The notes under the pieces: model-generated
Databases searched by the model: none
What the model saw: only the letters and a program-made list of their open reading frames with translations
What the model was told of the DNA's origin: nothing
Position numbers and translations under genes: made by a program
From: Actinomycetales bacterium
Lineage (GTDB): Bacteria > Actinomycetota > Actinomycetes > Mycobacteriales > Mycobacteriaceae
Assembly (NCBI GenBank): GCA_012841845.1
Contig: DUTZ01000350.1
Span: 1-11,071 of the forward strand
Direction: 5' to 3'
DNA length: 11,071 nucleotides
Part shown: positions 10,064 to 11,071 of the stretch, piece after piece
How the letters are laid out: each line of letters opens with the position of its first letter
Position numbering within the stretch: the stretch's first letter is position 1

Positions 10064-10509
10064 GCAACGCCGAGACCGGCCGCCCGGCCGATGGACGGCC
10101 CGGTCGGACCAGCCCGCGCGGGGAGGGGCACGCCCCGTCGGTTGACCCGTGGAAGGGCCTGCGCGGGATCATGGCGGGCACGCTCGTCCTCGAGGCGATC
10201 GTCATCGGCCTGGTGCTCACCGTGATCGCGCGGGTCGACGACGGCGCCCACTTCCAGCCGTGGAAGGTGTGGTTCGTCTCCCTGCTCGCCGTGGCGATGC
10301 TCGTGGGCAGCGGCCTGCAGCGGCGCCCCTGGGCGATCCCCATGAACCTCGTCCTGGCCGGGCTCGCCGTGCTGCCGGGCTGGATCGTGCACTGGTCGAT
10401 GGGCGTCTGCGGCCTGATGTTCGCCGCCGTGTGGGCGTACATTCTCTATCTGCGCCGCGACCTCGCGCGCCGGATCGCCGGCGGCTTCCTGGCCAGCCAG
10501 CACGACTGA
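10060..10509 (+). CDS. DUF4233-type small membrane protein
   Basis: This 149-residue protein of unknown function has four likely transmembrane helices: about 38-57, 70-86, 95-110 and 114-131. A hydrophilic N-terminal tail of about 30 residues precedes them, and a basic tail (RRDLARR) follows. Conserved-looking features are PWKGLRGIMAGTLVLEA before and in helix 1 and the Trp-rich short loops. Its position between folC and ndk matches the DUF4233 family member of mycobacteria (Rv2446c, from memory). The GTG at 10060 overlaps the folC stop (GTGA) and has AAAGGA 6 nt upstream, so it is probably co-translated with folC. The synteny suggests a link to folate or nucleotide supply or to the envelope, but nothing in the sequence shows a function. 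Confidence 0.82.
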   Translation: MSNAETGRPADGRPGRTSPRGEGHAPSVDPWKGLRGIMAGTLVLEAIVIGLVLTVIARVDDGAHFQPWKVWFVSLLAVAMLVGSGLQRRPWAIPMNLVLAGLAVLPGWIVHWSMGVCGLMFAAVWAYILYLRRDLARRIAGGFLASQHD

Positions 10510-10531
10510 CCGGACCTCCCGCCCCGCCCCC

Positions 10532-10570
10532 GCGCGCTGTCCCTGCGCCCGCGCGCGTAGGACACCGCGC
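10532..10570 (+). terminator. Hairpin between the DUF4233 gene and ndk
   Basis: GCGCGCTGTCC (10532-10542) and GGACACCGCGC (10560-10570) are inverted repeats matching at 10 of 11 positions, with a 17-nt loop. The stem starts 22 nt after the membrane-protein stop codon and ends well before the ndk -10 box. It could end the valS operon; there is no T-run. Confidence 0.45.
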
Positions 10571-10612
10571 CGCTGCACCGGGAGCGCGCGGCTGTGGGGC
10601 CCGGGGGCTCTG

Positions 10613-10618
10613 TAGCAT
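10613..10618 (+). promoter_or_regulatory. ndk -10 box, leaderless start
   Basis: TAGCAT ends 6 nt before the GTG at 10625, exactly the geometry seen at valS. Transcription would begin at the start codon. No Shine-Dalgarno sequence and no clear -35 box are visible. Confidence 0.6.
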
Positions 10619-10624
10619 GGCGGC

Positions 10625-11035
10625 GTGACCGAGAGAACCTTCTTCCTCATCAAGCCCGACGGCGTCCAGCGTGGCCTGACCGGCCAGATCCTGTCCCGCA
10701 TCGAGGCCAAGGGCCTGACGATCGTGGCGATGGACATGCGGCAGACGCCGCAGGAGACCGCGGCCGAGCACTACGCGGAGCACAAGGAGCGCCCGTTCTA
10801 CGGCGACCTGCTCGAGTTCATCACCTCCGGCCCCGTCGTGGCGGGCGTCCTCGAGGGCCCGCGCGCGATCGCCGCGTGGCGCCAGCTCGCCGGCGGCACC
10901 GACCCGGTCGAGAAGGCCGCGCCCGGCTCGATCCGTGGCGACTACGGCCTGGAGACCCAGTTCAACCTCGTGCACGGCTCGGACTCCGAGGAGTCGGCCG
11001 CCCGCGAGATCGCCCTCTGGTTCCCGAACCTGTAG
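10625..11035 (+). CDS. ndk: Nucleoside diphosphate kinase
   Basis: This 136-residue enzyme transfers phosphate from ATP to nucleoside diphosphates by way of a phosphohistidine, keeping NTP and dNTP pools balanced. The N-terminal [12 protein letters not shown] motif carries Lys10. The phosphate-accepting His117 is in NLVHGSDS, the family signature. Length is typical of bacterial NDK. The GTG at 10625 was chosen because the family N-terminus starts there and a TAGCAT -10 box ends 6 nt upstream; translation is probably leaderless. It lies 115 bp after the membrane-protein gene with a hairpin between, so it probably has its own transcript. In mycobacteria the next gene is rne, which would lie just beyond the window; only 36 bases follow here, with nothing recognisable. 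Confidence 0.97.
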   Translation: MTERTFFLIKPDGVQRGLTGQILSRIEAKGLTIVAMDMRQTPQETAAEHYAEHKERPFYGDLLEFITSGPVVAGVLEGPRAIAAWRQLAGGTDPVEKAAPGSIRGDYGLETQFNLVHGSDSEESAAREIALWFPNL

Positions 11036-11071
11036 ACCCGCGCGGACGCCCTGCGTTCCGACCCGGCGCCC

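Overview
The window reads as a chromosomal segment of a high-GC actinobacterium, most likely of the order Mycobacteriales (Corynebacteriales). Evidence is the strong G/C third-position bias in every gene, GTG starts, TANNNT-type -10 boxes, starts without a Shine-Dalgarno sequence, and the order valS-folC-DUF4233 gene-ndk. From memory, mycobacteria have that order, and corynebacteria keep a pca cluster near mdh and valS. Dietzia, Rhodococcus and Gordonia are plausible; the genus cannot be fixed from sequence reading alone. All ten genes are intact and carry their key catalytic residues where such residues are known. I see no mobile element, CRISPR array, tRNA or rRNA.

Region 1 (about 1-4521) is the lower branch of the beta-ketoadipate pathway for aromatic acids. 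On the minus strand lie pcaD (enol-lactonase), pcaR (IclR-type regulator) and a thiolase, probably pcaF, tightly packed and probably one operon. Facing away on the plus strand are pcaI and pcaJ (3-oxoadipate CoA-transferase subunits). Together they convert 3-oxoadipate enol-lactone to 3-oxoadipate, then to 3-oxoadipyl-CoA, then to succinyl-CoA plus acetyl-CoA, which enter the TCA cycle. The 113-bp divergent spacer holds two near-identical 16-bp boxes 19 bp apart, resembling IclR/PcaR operators and overlapping predicted promoters for both sides. Positions 1-184 hold no recognisable gene, but carry four copies of a 13-bp motif, two of which form a long hairpin after the thiolase.

Region 2 (4522-5762) is mdh (NAD-type malate dehydrogenase) with structured flanks: an inverted repeat centred on its likely -10 box, GC-rich hairpins behind it, and a perfect 30-bp palindrome just before valS.

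Region 3 (5763-11071) is a housekeeping run: valS, folC and a small four-helix membrane protein (DUF4233 family), joined by 4-nt start/stop overlaps, then ndk behind its own promoter. valS and ndk share an almost identical start module (TAGSATGG...GTGAC) and, like pcaI, look leaderless. No wholly new system is evident. The most useful signals are regulatory: the pca operator, the leaderless starts, the 13-bp motif cluster, and the mdh/valS palindromes.
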